DNA from: UBA1181 sp963619325
GTDB taxonomy: Bacteria > Bacteroidota > Bacteroidia > Bacteroidales > Paludibacteraceae
Direction: 5' to 3'
Assembly: GCA_963619325.1 (NCBI GenBank)
Contig: CAVEVQ010000004.1
Coordinates: 30,477 to 94,476, forward strand
DNA length: 64,000 bases
This document shows positions 51,832 through 59,691 of the stretch, one piece after another. The notes beneath the pieces were generated by a model, which searched no databases, was not told where the DNA came from, and saw nothing but the letters and a program-made list of their open reading frames with translations. Every line of letters begins with the position of its first letter. Position 1 is the first letter of the stretch. The position numbers were made by a program, and so were the translations under genes.

Positions 51832-53229
51832 CTACTCTTCTTTCCAGTTTACCAAATAGAGTTTTTGGGTAGCACGGGTAAAAGCAGTGTAGAGCCAACG
51901 CAGGTGTTCCTTTCCTAACATTTCTTCGGTGACGTAACCCTGATCGAGAAAGACGGTGTTCCATTGTCCTCCTTGCGCTTTATGGCAGGTGATTGCGTAT
52001 GCGAATTTTACCTGCAAGGCGTTCAACCATGGGTCTTCGCACATTTTCTTATAACGTTCTCGTTTATTGCCAATATGCATATAGTCTTCTTGCACAGCGT
52101 TATAGAGGCGGTCGCTTTCTTCGCGTGTTAGAGAGGGTGATTCGCTATGGAGTGTGTCTAAGAGGATGCGAACTTCAAGGTCTATATCGTAGTCTGAAAA
52201 TTCTAAAATGACGTCGGCAAAGTGGAATCCGTACATCTCGTAGGTGTGTCGGATTCGTTGTAGTCGGGCGATGTCTCCGTTTGCTACAAAGTCAAGTTTC
52301 CCCTCCGTCTGCTTTGACCAAAAGTAATTGTTTTTCACCACCATCAGAAGGTCTCCCGAAGAGAGTTCTTCCTCTCGGTAGAGTATTCTGTTGCGAATGC
52401 CGTTATTGAAAATATTGGCTCTTTTGTTAGATTTTGAAACTACGATTACATCGTCGTAGCCACAACGGCTATAGGAGGAAGAAATCTCTTCAATGAGTTC
52501 CTCACCCGATACTTTTCGCACATCGGGGTAGTTGAAATCAACTTTTGGAAAGTCGGCGAACTGTTCTTCAGAGATAAGTTGCCGCAAATGAGTGGCATTC
52601 TTTAAAATTCCTGATTCATGCGTCTGTCGGACGACATCGGTGAGTTCGAAGGTGATGGTTTGAAGGTAAGAGCCACGATAGAAATTAGGGTCGAGAGCAG
52701 GACTGATTTCTTGTCCGATAGGTGGTAGTTGCGCAGAGTCGCCCACCAAAATGAGACGACAGCCTTCTGTTCCGTAGACGAAACTGATGAGGTCGTCGAG
52801 CAAGTGTCCAGAACCGAACATACCTTCATTGTAGTTGGAGATCATTGAAGCCTCGTCAACGATGAAGAGAGTATGTTTGTTGAGGTTGATGTTGAGCGAG
52901 AAAGCTCCATACTGCTCTCCCACTGTTTTTTGTCGGTATATTTTTTTATGGATAGTGAAGGCGGGGTGGTTGGAGTAATTTGCAAGCACTTTAGCCGCAC
53001 GTCCCGTAGGTGCAAGCAGTTGAACGGGTTGGTTAAGGTCGTCCATGGTACGAATCAAGGCACTGACGATGGAAGTCTTACCTGTACCCGCGTAGCCACG
53101 AAGTATGAAGATAGTGTCGTGCGAAAACTGAACGAAATCAGCCAATTCGTACAAAAGTTGCTCTTGTTGCGCTGTTGGCGTATGAGGGAACTTTGATTTT
53201 ATATTGTCGAGAAAAAAATTATTAATCAT
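51832..53229 (-). CDS. RecD-like ATP-dependent DNA helicase
   Basis: 465 residues, superfamily 1B helicase. Walker A GYAGTGKTS near 44, Walker B FIVDEASM near 124 and GDSAQLPPIG near 165. The C-terminal UvrD_C_2 motif is YAITCHKAQGGQW near 408. It is a stand-alone protein without the N-terminal domain of RecD2, common in Bacteroidetes. Likely role: unwinding during repair or replication. I start it at the ATG at 53229; the longer frame only adds ten hydrophobic residues. A minus-strand TATTTTTG at 53234-53241 lies too near the ATG to be an ordinary -7 box. Confidence 0.85.
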   Translation of the reverse strand: MINNFFLDNIKSKFPHTPTAQQEQLLYELADFVQFSHDTIFILRGYAGTGKTSIVSALIRTMDDLNQPVQLLAPTGRAAKVLANYSNHPAFTIHKKIYRQKTVGEQYGAFSLNINLNKHTLFIVDEASMISNYNEGMFGSGHLLDDLISFVYGTEGCRLILVGDSAQLPPIGQEISPALDPNFYRGSYLQTITFELTDVVRQTHESGILKNATHLRQLISEEQFADFPKVDFNYPDVRKVSGEELIEEISSSYSRCGYDDVIVVSKSNKRANIFNNGIRNRILYREEELSSGDLLMVVKNNYFWSKQTEGKLDFVANGDIARLQRIRHTYEMYGFHFADVILEFSDYDIDLEVRILLDTLHSESPSLTREESDRLYNAVQEDYMHIGNKRERYKKMCEDPWLNALQVKFAYAITCHKAQGGQWNTVFLDQGYVTEEMLGKEHLRWLYTAFTRATQKLYLVNWKEE

Positions 53230-53278
53230 AATGCAAAAATAAAGTGAAACTAAAAGCAATCGGTTAAAAGGTTTTTTC

Positions 53279-53286
53279 TATTTTTG
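53279..53286 (+). promoter_or_regulatory. -7 box for the pilin-like/DUF3822/rsmD/folB operon
   Basis: TATTTTTG, 72 bp upstream of the ATG at 53359. Confidence 0.4.
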
Positions 53287-53358
53287 TACAATCTGAGTGA
53301 AAAAGCACTTTTTAGAATTTCAAAGTTGTAGAGAAACAAAAAAAATAAAAATAGAGAT

Positions 53359-54039
53359 ATGAGAATCGCATCTAAAGTCTTATTGGTGTTGACTTCTATC
53401 ATGTTGGCATATATGTGCTATAGAAGTATATTGAACCCAATTGAGTTTGAGAAGGAAAAGTCAGTTCGAGACAAAGCCGTAATCGCAAGATTGGTAGACA
53501 TTCGTAAAGCGCAGATTGCTTACAAAGAGTCTAAGGGTGTTTACACAAACAGTTTTGACACTCTTTTGAATTTCGTAAAGAACGACCAAATTATGAGAAT
53601 CTCCAAGAAAGGTGAGTTGACAGACCAGCAGTTGGAGAAGGGTATGACAGAAGAGATTGCTTTGAATTTGACGGAGGAAGAGGCTCCTAAGTATGGAATT
53701 GAAGACTACTATGCGTTCAAGGAGAATTTCCGTCGAGACACTTCGTATATTAGTGTATTAGAGAGCGTTTTCGGAGCAGGTTACAACGTAGATTCTATGT
53801 CGTACGTTCCTTTCACTGGAGGCAAGAAATTTGAAATGGAGACTGGAGAAAATACAACTAAGTCTGGTATCGTGATTCCTTTGTTTGAGGCTCGCACGCC
53901 ATATAAGGTTTATTTGGATGGCTTGAATAAGCAAGAGATTGTGAACTTGACAAAGAAAGCGACTGCTCTTGGCAAGTATGAAGGTTTGAAGGTGGGTGAT
54001 ATCTACAGTCCTAATAACAACGCTGGTAACTGGGAGTAA
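53359..54039 (+). CDS. Conserved membrane protein with pseudopilin-like N-terminus
   Basis: 226 residues. One N-terminal membrane helix (about 5-24) is followed by a helix and loop, RKAQIAYKESKGVYTNSFDTLL, which resembles the start of pseudopilin globular domains. The rest is soluble and probably periplasmic. No name can be given. I know similar proteins directly upstream of DUF3822 and rsmD in Bacteroidetes. First gene of a four-gene operon with 13 bp to the next. No leader-peptide cleavage motif of true prepilins is seen. Confidence 0.65.
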   Translation: MRIASKVLLVLTSIMLAYMCYRSILNPIEFEKEKSVRDKAVIARLVDIRKAQIAYKESKGVYTNSFDTLLNFVKNDQIMRISKKGELTDQQLEKGMTEEIALNLTEEEAPKYGIEDYYAFKENFRRDTSYISVLESVFGAGYNVDSMSYVPFTGGKKFEMETGENTTKSGIVIPLFEARTPYKVYLDGLNKQEIVNLTKKATALGKYEGLKVGDIYSPNNNAGNWE

Positions 54040-54052
54040 TATAATTCATTAT

Positions 54053-54871
54053 ATGATAGAGGTATCAGACACATCGTTTGATTTGTCCAACGCTTTAACG
54101 TATACATTATCCATTCGGCTTATACCGAGTGGATTTTGTTTTTCTTTCTTTGACAGTGAAAAAAGATTGGTTCGTTATGTAGAAATAGGAGAAGACAAAG
54201 TCAAGGATGAGGAATTTCTGCAAAAACGTTATGCTTCTGTCTTCTACTTGGTCGACTCCAACCGTTATACGTTGTTGCCCGTCCCTGCATTTCAGAAAGA
54301 GAATCAGACGCTCTTTTGGAATCTGAATTTCGGAAGATTGGAGTCTGATGAGGAATTACGATATGACGAGGTGAGGTTAACAGGCATTGTTAACTTGTAT
54401 GCGGTGAAGAAGAGAGAATGGGAGCAGGTTTCAGCGTTGTTTACGGAGCAAAAGGTTCGTTGCGTTCATCGACAAAGTGCGCAGATGACGATAGCAGTGA
54501 TGCGCAATAAGCAAGCCAATCGTCGTCAGCTTTTCGTCTATATGAGAGAGAAGGAGTTTGATGTTTTGTTGTTGGATATGGGACAAGTGATTTTGGCAAA
54601 CACCTTCACTTATCGGAATACGAACGATTTTTTATATTTCACGCTGAATGTTTTCAATCAGTTGAGAATAGATCCTTTCAATACGGAGGTATGTATCAAT
54701 GGTTCAGAGAGTGGGGTGGAGACGGAACAGTTGTCAAAATATATAGAAAAAGTGAGAGACGATAATTTCTTGCAGAAGGAGTTGCCGACCGCGATTGTGA
54801 AATCGTCGTCATCGAGTGTGATGATAAAAAAAGCATCAACGTTGATAAATTTGCCTTTTTCTGTAAATTAG
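54053..54871 (+). CDS. DUF3822 family protein
   Basis: 272 residues, soluble. I recognise it as DUF3822, found in most Bacteroidetes upstream of rsmD. Strings such as LLLDMGQVILANTFTYRN and NTEVCINGSESG resemble the phosphate-1 and -2 regions of actin-like ATPases such as PilM or GspL. The glycines needed for ATP binding are only partly kept. The start is the ATG at 54053, which avoids an overlap with the preceding gene. Role unknown; with the pilin-like neighbour it may form a small envelope complex. Confidence 0.75.
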   Translation: MIEVSDTSFDLSNALTYTLSIRLIPSGFCFSFFDSEKRLVRYVEIGEDKVKDEEFLQKRYASVFYLVDSNRYTLLPVPAFQKENQTLFWNLNFGRLESDEELRYDEVRLTGIVNLYAVKKREWEQVSALFTEQKVRCVHRQSAQMTIAVMRNKQANRRQLFVYMREKEFDVLLLDMGQVILANTFTYRNTNDFLYFTLNVFNQLRIDPFNTEVCINGSESGVETEQLSKYIEKVRDDNFLQKELPTAIVKSSSSSVMIKKASTLINLPFSVN

Positions 54872-54888
54872 TTGCGAAAGAAATTTGT

Positions 54889-55419
54889 ATGAGAATAGTA
54901 AGTGGAGAATTTAAGGGGAGGCATTTCTTCCCGCCGAAGAACTTAGCGGCTCGTCCGACGACGGATATTGCCAAGGAGGGATTGTTTGACATATTGTCTC
55001 ACCGCCTTGACATTGAAGACATTGCGGTGTATGATATGTTTGGAGGAACGGGTGGCATTAGTTTGGAGTTTGCCTCTCGGGGGTGCGAGCATGTCACGTT
55101 GACGGAGTTGAACAGTGTTAACTATGCGTTTATAAGGAAGGTGATAGATGAATTGAAAGTGAGTACGATTCAGACTTATAAGACGGATGCCTTCCGTTTT
55201 GTTCAGAATTCAAAGCAGAAATTCGATTTGGTGTTTGCCGACCCGCCGTATGATTTGCCCAAACTACCGGAGATACCTGATTTAATTTTTGAAAAGGAAC
55301 TTTTGAATGAAGGAGGTATATTGATTTTGGAACACCCTAAGGAGTTTGATTTCTCTCAACATTCTCATTTCTCGGAGCATCGAAAGTATGGGCATGTCAA
55401 TTTTTCATTTTTCAAATAA
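54889..55419 (+). CDS. rsmD: 16S rRNA (guanine-966 N2)-methyltransferase
   Basis: 176 residues. Opening MRIVSGEFKGR and RPTTDIAKEGLFDIL are diagnostic for RsmD. The SAM-binding motif is MFGGTGGISLE near 46, and the catalytic ADPPYDLP is near 116. It methylates G966 in the 30S subunit. Third gene of the operon, 17 bp after DUF3822 and 15 bp before folB. Confidence 0.93.
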   Translation: MRIVSGEFKGRHFFPPKNLAARPTTDIAKEGLFDILSHRLDIEDIAVYDMFGGTGGISLEFASRGCEHVTLTELNSVNYAFIRKVIDELKVSTIQTYKTDAFRFVQNSKQKFDLVFADPPYDLPKLPEIPDLIFEKELLNEGGILILEHPKEFDFSQHSHFSEHRKYGHVNFSFFK

Positions 55420-55434
55420 TATTTGTAAGAGAGA

Positions 55435-55794
55435 ATGTTGCAAACGCTTGAGTTAGAGAATATGCGCTTTCACGCTTGTCATGGTGTAATGTCGAATGAG
55501 CGGTTGGTTGGTGGGGAATATAGTGTGTCGTTCAAAATTATATATGACTTTGATAAGGCGCAGGAGAGTGATGATATGTATGATGCGATAGATTATGGCA
55601 ATATCTATGAGATTGTGAAGAAAGAGATGATGCAGCCCAGCAAGTTGATTGAACGGGTGGCTCGTCGGGTGCAAGATGCTGTTTTGTCTGCTTATCCACA
55701 GATAGAGAAAATGGAGACGAAAGTGAGTAAGCATCGTCCACCCATTGAAGGTATTTTAGATTGTGCTTCTGTTGTTTTGCGATATAACAAATAG
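55435..55794 (+). CDS. folB: Dihydroneopterin aldolase
   Basis: 119 residues, T-fold enzyme of folate synthesis that converts dihydroneopterin to hydroxymethyl-dihydropterin and glycolaldehyde. Conserved strings: ACHGVMSNERLVGGEY near 14-29, the aspartate-rich DAIDYGNIYEIV near 46 and SKHRPPIEG near 98, with the catalytic lysine. Last gene of the rsmD operon, ending at a terminator. Confidence 0.93.
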   Translation: MLQTLELENMRFHACHGVMSNERLVGGEYSVSFKIIYDFDKAQESDDMYDAIDYGNIYEIVKKEMMQPSKLIERVARRVQDAVLSAYPQIEKMETKVSKHRPPIEGILDCASVVLRYNK

Positions 55795-55823
55795 GAGGGG
55801 CAGGAAAAATGAGGTAAAAAAGA

Positions 55824-55854
55824 AAGGTCTCGCATCGTATGGATGTGAGGCCTT
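55824..55854. terminator. Bidirectional terminator between folB and ychF
   Basis: A 13-bp stem with G-U pairs (AAGGTCTCGCATC against GATGTGAGGCCTT) and a 5-nt loop; A-rich left and T-containing right. Confidence 0.7.
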
Positions 55855-55886
55855 CCCTTTTATGACATATTGTAGTTTTACGAATT

Positions 55887-56987
55887 TTATACGTTAAAGC
55901 GAAAATGCATGATGTCGCCGTCTTGTCCGACATAGTCTTTCCCCTCGATAGCGATTTTCCCTGCTTCACGACAAGCTGCTTCGGAGCCGAGAGCAACGTA
56001 GTCGTTATATTTGATGACTTCAGCGCGGATAAATCCTTTTTCGAAATCGGTGTGGATGACGCCTGCACACTGAGGGGCTTTCATGCCGCGGTGGAAAGTC
56101 CAGGCGCGGGTTTCGTCAGACCCGGAGGTGAAGAATGTTTGAAGATCGAGCAGTTTGTAGGCGGCCTTGATAAGGCGAGACACGCCAGATTCTTCCAATC
56201 CAGCGGCTTCAAGGAACTCTTTACGTTCTTCGTAGGTTTCGAGTTCTGCGATGTCTGCCTCTGTGGCTGCTGCAACGATCAGCATTTCTGCCCCTTCTTC
56301 TTTGATTGCGTCAGCTACGGCTTGAGTGTACTTATTGCCGGACACTGCGCTGCTCTCGTCGACGTTGCAGACATAAAGAACAGGCTTGGTCGTGAGGAGA
56401 AAGAGATCTTTGGTGAGAGGCTTCTCCTCTTTGGTAAGTTCCACCACGCGAGCGGACTTTCCGTTGAGAAGAGCGGCTTGGTATCTTTGGAGGATTTCAA
56501 GTTGCGCTTTTGCTGTTTTGTCTCCACCTGTCTTAGCTTGTTTTTCAACTTTTGCGATGCGGCTTTCAATGGTCTCCAAGTCCTTCAACTGAAGTTCCAT
56601 ATCAATGATTTCTTTGTCTCGGACGGGGTTGACAGAGCCGTCGACGTGCGTTACGTTGTCATCGTCGAAGCAACGGAGAACATGTATGATGGCGTCAGTC
56701 TCGCGGATGTTAGCGAGAAATTTGTTGCCAAGTCCCTCTCCTTTGCTGGCACCTTTGACGAGGCCTGCAATGTCTACGATTTCGACGGTCGTAGGGATGA
56801 TACGAGCAGGATGGTCTATTTCAGCAAGTTTGTTGAGACGATCATCGGGGACGGTGATCACGCCGACATTAGGTTCGATTGTGCAGAAAGGGAAATTGGC
56901 TGCCTGTGCCTTGGCGTTGGAGAGGCAGTTGAAAAGAGTAGACTTGCCTACGTTTGGAAGTCCGACGATACCACATTGTAGTGCCAT
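55887..56987 (-). CDS. ychF: YchF/Ola1-family P-loop ATPase
   Basis: 366 residues. The G1 motif is GLPNVGKST at 8-16, followed by FPFCTIEPNVG. The altered NxxE-type G4 in this family gives ATP preference. A coiled-coil segment (about 130-200) and a C-terminal TGS domain (about 280-364, ending EGKDYVGQDGDIMHFRF) complete the family layout. It binds ribosomes and is linked to stress responses. A single minus-strand gene with -7 box TATCTTTG at 57025-57032. Confidence 0.95.
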   Translation of the reverse strand: MALQCGIVGLPNVGKSTLFNCLSNAKAQAANFPFCTIEPNVGVITVPDDRLNKLAEIDHPARIIPTTVEIVDIAGLVKGASKGEGLGNKFLANIRETDAIIHVLRCFDDDNVTHVDGSVNPVRDKEIIDMELQLKDLETIESRIAKVEKQAKTGGDKTAKAQLEILQRYQAALLNGKSARVVELTKEEKPLTKDLFLLTTKPVLYVCNVDESSAVSGNKYTQAVADAIKEEGAEMLIVAAATEADIAELETYEERKEFLEAAGLEESGVSRLIKAAYKLLDLQTFFTSGSDETRAWTFHRGMKAPQCAGVIHTDFEKGFIRAEVIKYNDYVALGSEAACREAGKIAIEGKDYVGQDGDIMHFRFNV

Positions 56988-57024
56988 TTTATCTGTGTTT
57001 ATTTATAATCAATGAAAGCGTTTG

Positions 57025-57032
57025 CAAAGATA
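57025..57032 (-). promoter_or_regulatory. -7 box for ychF
   Basis: Minus-strand TATCTTTG, 37 bp upstream of the ATG. Confidence 0.4.
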
Positions 57033-57166
57033 GCGTAAAAAAGTGAAATAAGAGTAGAAGAGAGAGTTTGGTAAAATAAATAGAATCTGCATAAAAAGTA
57101 AAAAAATGGCTTTTATATCCCCATAAATGGCTATAAGGAAGCGAAAAAATTACCAACAAATGGGGA

Positions 57167-57197
57167 TTTCAAGAAAGGGAATAGGGTGTTAAATTTG
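57167..57197 (+). promoter_or_regulatory. Promoter of the flavodoxin gene
   Basis: -33-like TTTC at 57167-57170, then 19 bp, then the -7 box TAAATTTG at 57190-57197. An inverted repeat TCCCCAT (57118-57124) / ATGGGGA (57160-57166) touches the -33 element and may be an operator. Confidence 0.5.
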
Positions 57198-57247
57198 TAG
57201 CGTTAAAAAGAAAGAAAAGTTACAAACCATAATAAACAAGAAAAAAA

Positions 57248-57736
57248 ATGAGTAAAGTAGGAGTTTTCTTTGGTTCAAGTACAGGAGTTACGGAAGAGAT
57301 CGCAGGAAGGATCGCAGAGAAGTTGAGTGCCGATGTTCATAACGTATCTGAGGCGGACAAAGCTATGGTTGAGGGTTACGATGCGTTGGTTTTGGGTAGT
57401 TCGACTTGGGGAAGTGGTGATTTGCAAGACGATTGGTATGATGGTATCAAAGTTTTCAAGGATGCTGATCTCAGTGGCAAGAAAATCGCTCTTTTTGGTT
57501 TAGGAGACAGCAGTTCCTTCAGCGACACATTCTGCGATGCGATAGGATTGATCTACAAAGATCTGCAAGGCAAAGGTGCTGAGTTTGTAGGATCGGTGTC
57601 AACAGATGGCTACACGTTTGATTCATCGGTGGCAGTAGAAGGCGACAAATTCGTTGGCTTGCCGTTGGACGAGGTTAACGAGTCGTACAAGACGGATGAG
57701 AGGATTGAAGCGTGGGTAAATTCATTGAACCTATAG
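57248..57736 (+). CDS. fldA: Flavodoxin
   Basis: 162 residues, long-type bacterial flavodoxin, a low-potential electron carrier replacing ferredoxin. The FMN phosphate loop is GSSTGVTEE at 9-17. The isoalloxazine-binding loops are GSSTWGSGDLQDDW near 56 and GLGDSSSFSDTF near 90. It is 86 bp upstream of a DUF2023 gene with a hairpin between, so the pair may share one regulated transcript. Flavodoxin genes are often induced by low iron, but no Fur-like site could be confirmed here. Confidence 0.94.
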   Translation: MSKVGVFFGSSTGVTEEIAGRIAEKLSADVHNVSEADKAMVEGYDALVLGSSTWGSGDLQDDWYDGIKVFKDADLSGKKIALFGLGDSSSFSDTFCDAIGLIYKDLQGKGAEFVGSVSTDGYTFDSSVAVEGDKFVGLPLDEVNESYKTDERIEAWVNSLNL

Positions 57737-57747
57737 GACAAGGACTC

Positions 57748-57811
57748 AGACGTAAATTATTGAAATGGCAATATAATGTTTTTCTTCATTCTATGAAATT
57801 ACGTCTTTTTT
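57748..57811 (+). terminator. Long-loop hairpin between fldA and the DUF2023 gene
   Basis: AGACGTAA pairs with TTACGTCT across about 43 nt, followed by TTTTT. It could attenuate reading into the DUF2023 gene. Confidence 0.5.
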
Positions 57812-57822
57812 AGTTTACAATT

Positions 57823-58203
57823 ATGAAAAAAATAGCATTTGTGCCAGGGGAATTCAAGGTCTTAGCGAACCACATCTATGAATTCAAGAAAGGGGTGAGA
57901 AATTTGGTTCTTTACACATTAGATGTAAAGTATGCCGATATGGCATGTCAGCGGCTTGAGAGTCAAGAGATTGCGTATTTGAAGCAAGAGGTGAACGGGC
58001 AAAACGTGAACCTTTACTTTGGCGAGCCAGCGTGCTTGAACGTAATCAAGAGTTTCATCAATCGACCACTCAACCAATTGACCCCCGAGGAAGATTTCAT
58101 ATTAGGTGCATTGTTGGGGTACGACATCTGCAAGCAATGTACCCGGTTCTGCGAAAGAAAAAAAAGGTGCAACAAGGAAAACTCCCTTTCCGAGATTGCC
58201 TAA
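57823..58203 (+). CDS. DUF2023 family protein with C-terminal cysteine cluster
   Basis: 126 residues. I recognise the DUF2023 family, which tends to stand beside flavodoxin genes. The N-terminal 95 residues are alpha/beta. The C-terminus has a CX2CX3CX5C cluster (CKQCTRFCERKKRC at about 105-118) suited to an Fe-S cluster or zinc. With flavodoxin just upstream it may be a redox or regulatory partner. Function is not known. A strong terminator follows at 58243. Confidence 0.78.
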   Translation: MKKIAFVPGEFKVLANHIYEFKKGVRNLVLYTLDVKYADMACQRLESQEIAYLKQEVNGQNVNLYFGEPACLNVIKSFINRPLNQLTPEEDFILGALLGYDICKQCTRFCERKKRCNKENSLSEIA

Positions 58204-58242
58204 AGGACAAATTGCTAATCATATCATGATCTACCTTGCAGG

Positions 58243-58273
58243 AGGCTCCCTATTTGTTGGGGAGCCTTTTTTT
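58243..58273 (+). terminator. Terminator after the DUF2023 gene
   Basis: An 8-bp perfect stem (AGGCTCCC and complement) followed by six Ts. Confidence 0.85.
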
Positions 58274-58297
58274 GTCGGGAAAGACGGATGGAAATGC

Positions 58298-58305
58298 TAC
58301 CTTTG
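58298..58305 (+). promoter_or_regulatory. -7 box for the GH3 gene
   Basis: TACCTTTG, 56 bp before the chosen GTG. A TTTG at 58271-58274 lies 23 bp upstream, slightly farther than usual. Confidence 0.45.
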
Positions 58306-58361
58306 CAGAAAATGAGTGCCTGAAGGCAATAACGTTTTGTGTACAGTAAATATTGAGAAAG

Positions 58362-59552
58362 GTGAAAAAAGTAAGATTCTTTTTGAAAGCAATGCTGTTG
58401 CTTTGCTTGGTGGTAAATTTTGCGGCATGTCGTGATGATAGTTCTGATGAGCAGATTGCGAACGATCAGGAATATGTCGATGATGTTCTAAGTAAGATGT
58501 CTCTTCATGAGAAGGTTGGTCAGATGTTTTGGATTCGCCCCGAATACCTCTTGGAAGATGTGGCATCAGGGAAACAAACGCCAACAACGGCAGATTGGCC
58601 TACGTTCAACGTGACGAGTTTGACTGCCGAAATGAAGGAATTGTACGAACAATATCCTGCAGGTGGCATTATCCTTTTCGCTCATAACTGTGTTGACCCC
58701 CAGCAGCTCAAGACATTTATGCCTCAACTTAAAGCGTTGAAAAATGCGCCTTTGCTCTGTATTGATGAGGAAGGTGGTCGTGTGGCACGACTTGCCAACA
58801 ATGAAAAATTTGGTCTCAACAAATTTGAGAGCATGTCTTGGCTTTGCCAAAATGGTGGCGAATCTACTGTGTATAACGCAGCCTATTACATTGGTTCTTA
58901 TCTCAAAGAATATGGATTTGACGTTGATTTTGCTCCTGTAGCGGACGTCAACAGCAACCCAGAAAATCCCATTATCGGTACGCGTTCGTTTAGTAGTAAC
59001 CCGGACTCTGTCGGGATTATGGTATGTAGCTACCTTGATGGGTTGAGAGATAATGGCATTATTGGTTGCATCAAACATTTCCCTGGTCATGGAGACACTC
59101 AAAAAGACACTCACCTCGGTTATGCAGAAACTCAGAAAACTTGGGAGGAGATGCTCAAATGCGAGATCATTCCTTTCAGAAAAGGTATTCAACACGGAGT
59201 GGAGACAATCATGACCGCGCACATCACTACGCCCAACGTAGATGGTACGAATGTGCCATCCACTCTTTCAAGTGTTATTCTGCAAGATAAACTACGTACT
59301 GAGTTGGGATTTAACAATATAATCATTACGGATGCGATGGAGATGGGAGCTATCACGGCTCAATACACGCCAGAGGAGGCGGCTGTGAAGTGCATTCAGG
59401 CGGGTGTGGACGTAGTGCTGTGTGTCCATAGTTATAAAGTGGTATACGAGGCCGTTGTCTCTGCGGTCGAGAAGGGTACAATCACGGAGGAGAGAATCAA
59501 CCAAAGTGTGCGTCGTATTCTTCTTCTCAAGAGACAACACGGCAAGATTTGA
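58362..59552 (+). CDS. Glycoside hydrolase family 3 lipoprotein (NagZ-like)
   Basis: 396 residues from a GTG start (a TTG three codons earlier is possible). The signal ends in a lipobox (NFAAC). The GH3 barrel shows EEGGRVARL near 140, the NagZ-type KHFPGHGDT near 239 followed by DTH, and the nucleophile aspartate in ITDAMEMGAI near 323. The short one-domain form and the DTH dyad point to beta-N-acetylglucosaminidase activity, perhaps on peptidoglycan fragments or glycans at the cell surface. The proline normally following the dyad in NagZ is not seen, so specificity is uncertain. Single gene. Confidence 0.85.
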   Translation: MKKVRFFLKAMLLLCLVVNFAACRDDSSDEQIANDQEYVDDVLSKMSLHEKVGQMFWIRPEYLLEDVASGKQTPTTADWPTFNVTSLTAEMKELYEQYPAGGIILFAHNCVDPQQLKTFMPQLKALKNAPLLCIDEEGGRVARLANNEKFGLNKFESMSWLCQNGGESTVYNAAYYIGSYLKEYGFDVDFAPVADVNSNPENPIIGTRSFSSNPDSVGIMVCSYLDGLRDNGIIGCIKHFPGHGDTQKDTHLGYAETQKTWEEMLKCEIIPFRKGIQHGVETIMTAHITTPNVDGTNVPSTLSSVILQDKLRTELGFNNIIITDAMEMGAITAQYTPEEAAVKCIQAGVDVVLCVHSYKVVYEAVVSAVEKGTITEERINQSVRRILLLKRQHGKI

Positions 59553-59574
59553 TTAAGGTATAGAGACAACAATA

Positions 59575-59619
59575 AATGAGTAGGAGATTTTTATTGATGA
59601 TAAAAATCTCCTACTCATT
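59575..59619 (+). terminator. Perfect 19-bp hairpin after the GH3 gene
   Basis: Arms 59575-59593 and 59601-59619 are exact complements with a 7-nt loop. No T run follows (GCTTAAAA), so it may protect the 3' end rather than terminate on its own. Confidence 0.6.
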
Positions 59620-59655
59620 GCTTAAAAATCCCTATTCTTAGCGTCATCGGCTTAG

Positions 59656-59663
59656 TATTTTTG
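59656..59663 (+). promoter_or_regulatory. -7 box for the PL11 gene
   Basis: TATTTTTG, 28 bp upstream of the ATG at 59692. Confidence 0.45.
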
Positions 59664-59691
59664 TTGTGTGTTAGAATGTAAAATTGATACC

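Noticed and set aside
53996..54052. N-terminal extension of the DUF3822 gene.
   Set aside because: It would overlap the end of the preceding gene in another frame and adds residues unlike the family; the ATG at 54053 is better.
55905..56981. A 358-codon open frame on the plus strand.
   Set aside because: It lies entirely antisense to ychF, which has all family motifs. The frame has a cysteine/phenylalanine-rich composition typical of a shadow frame.
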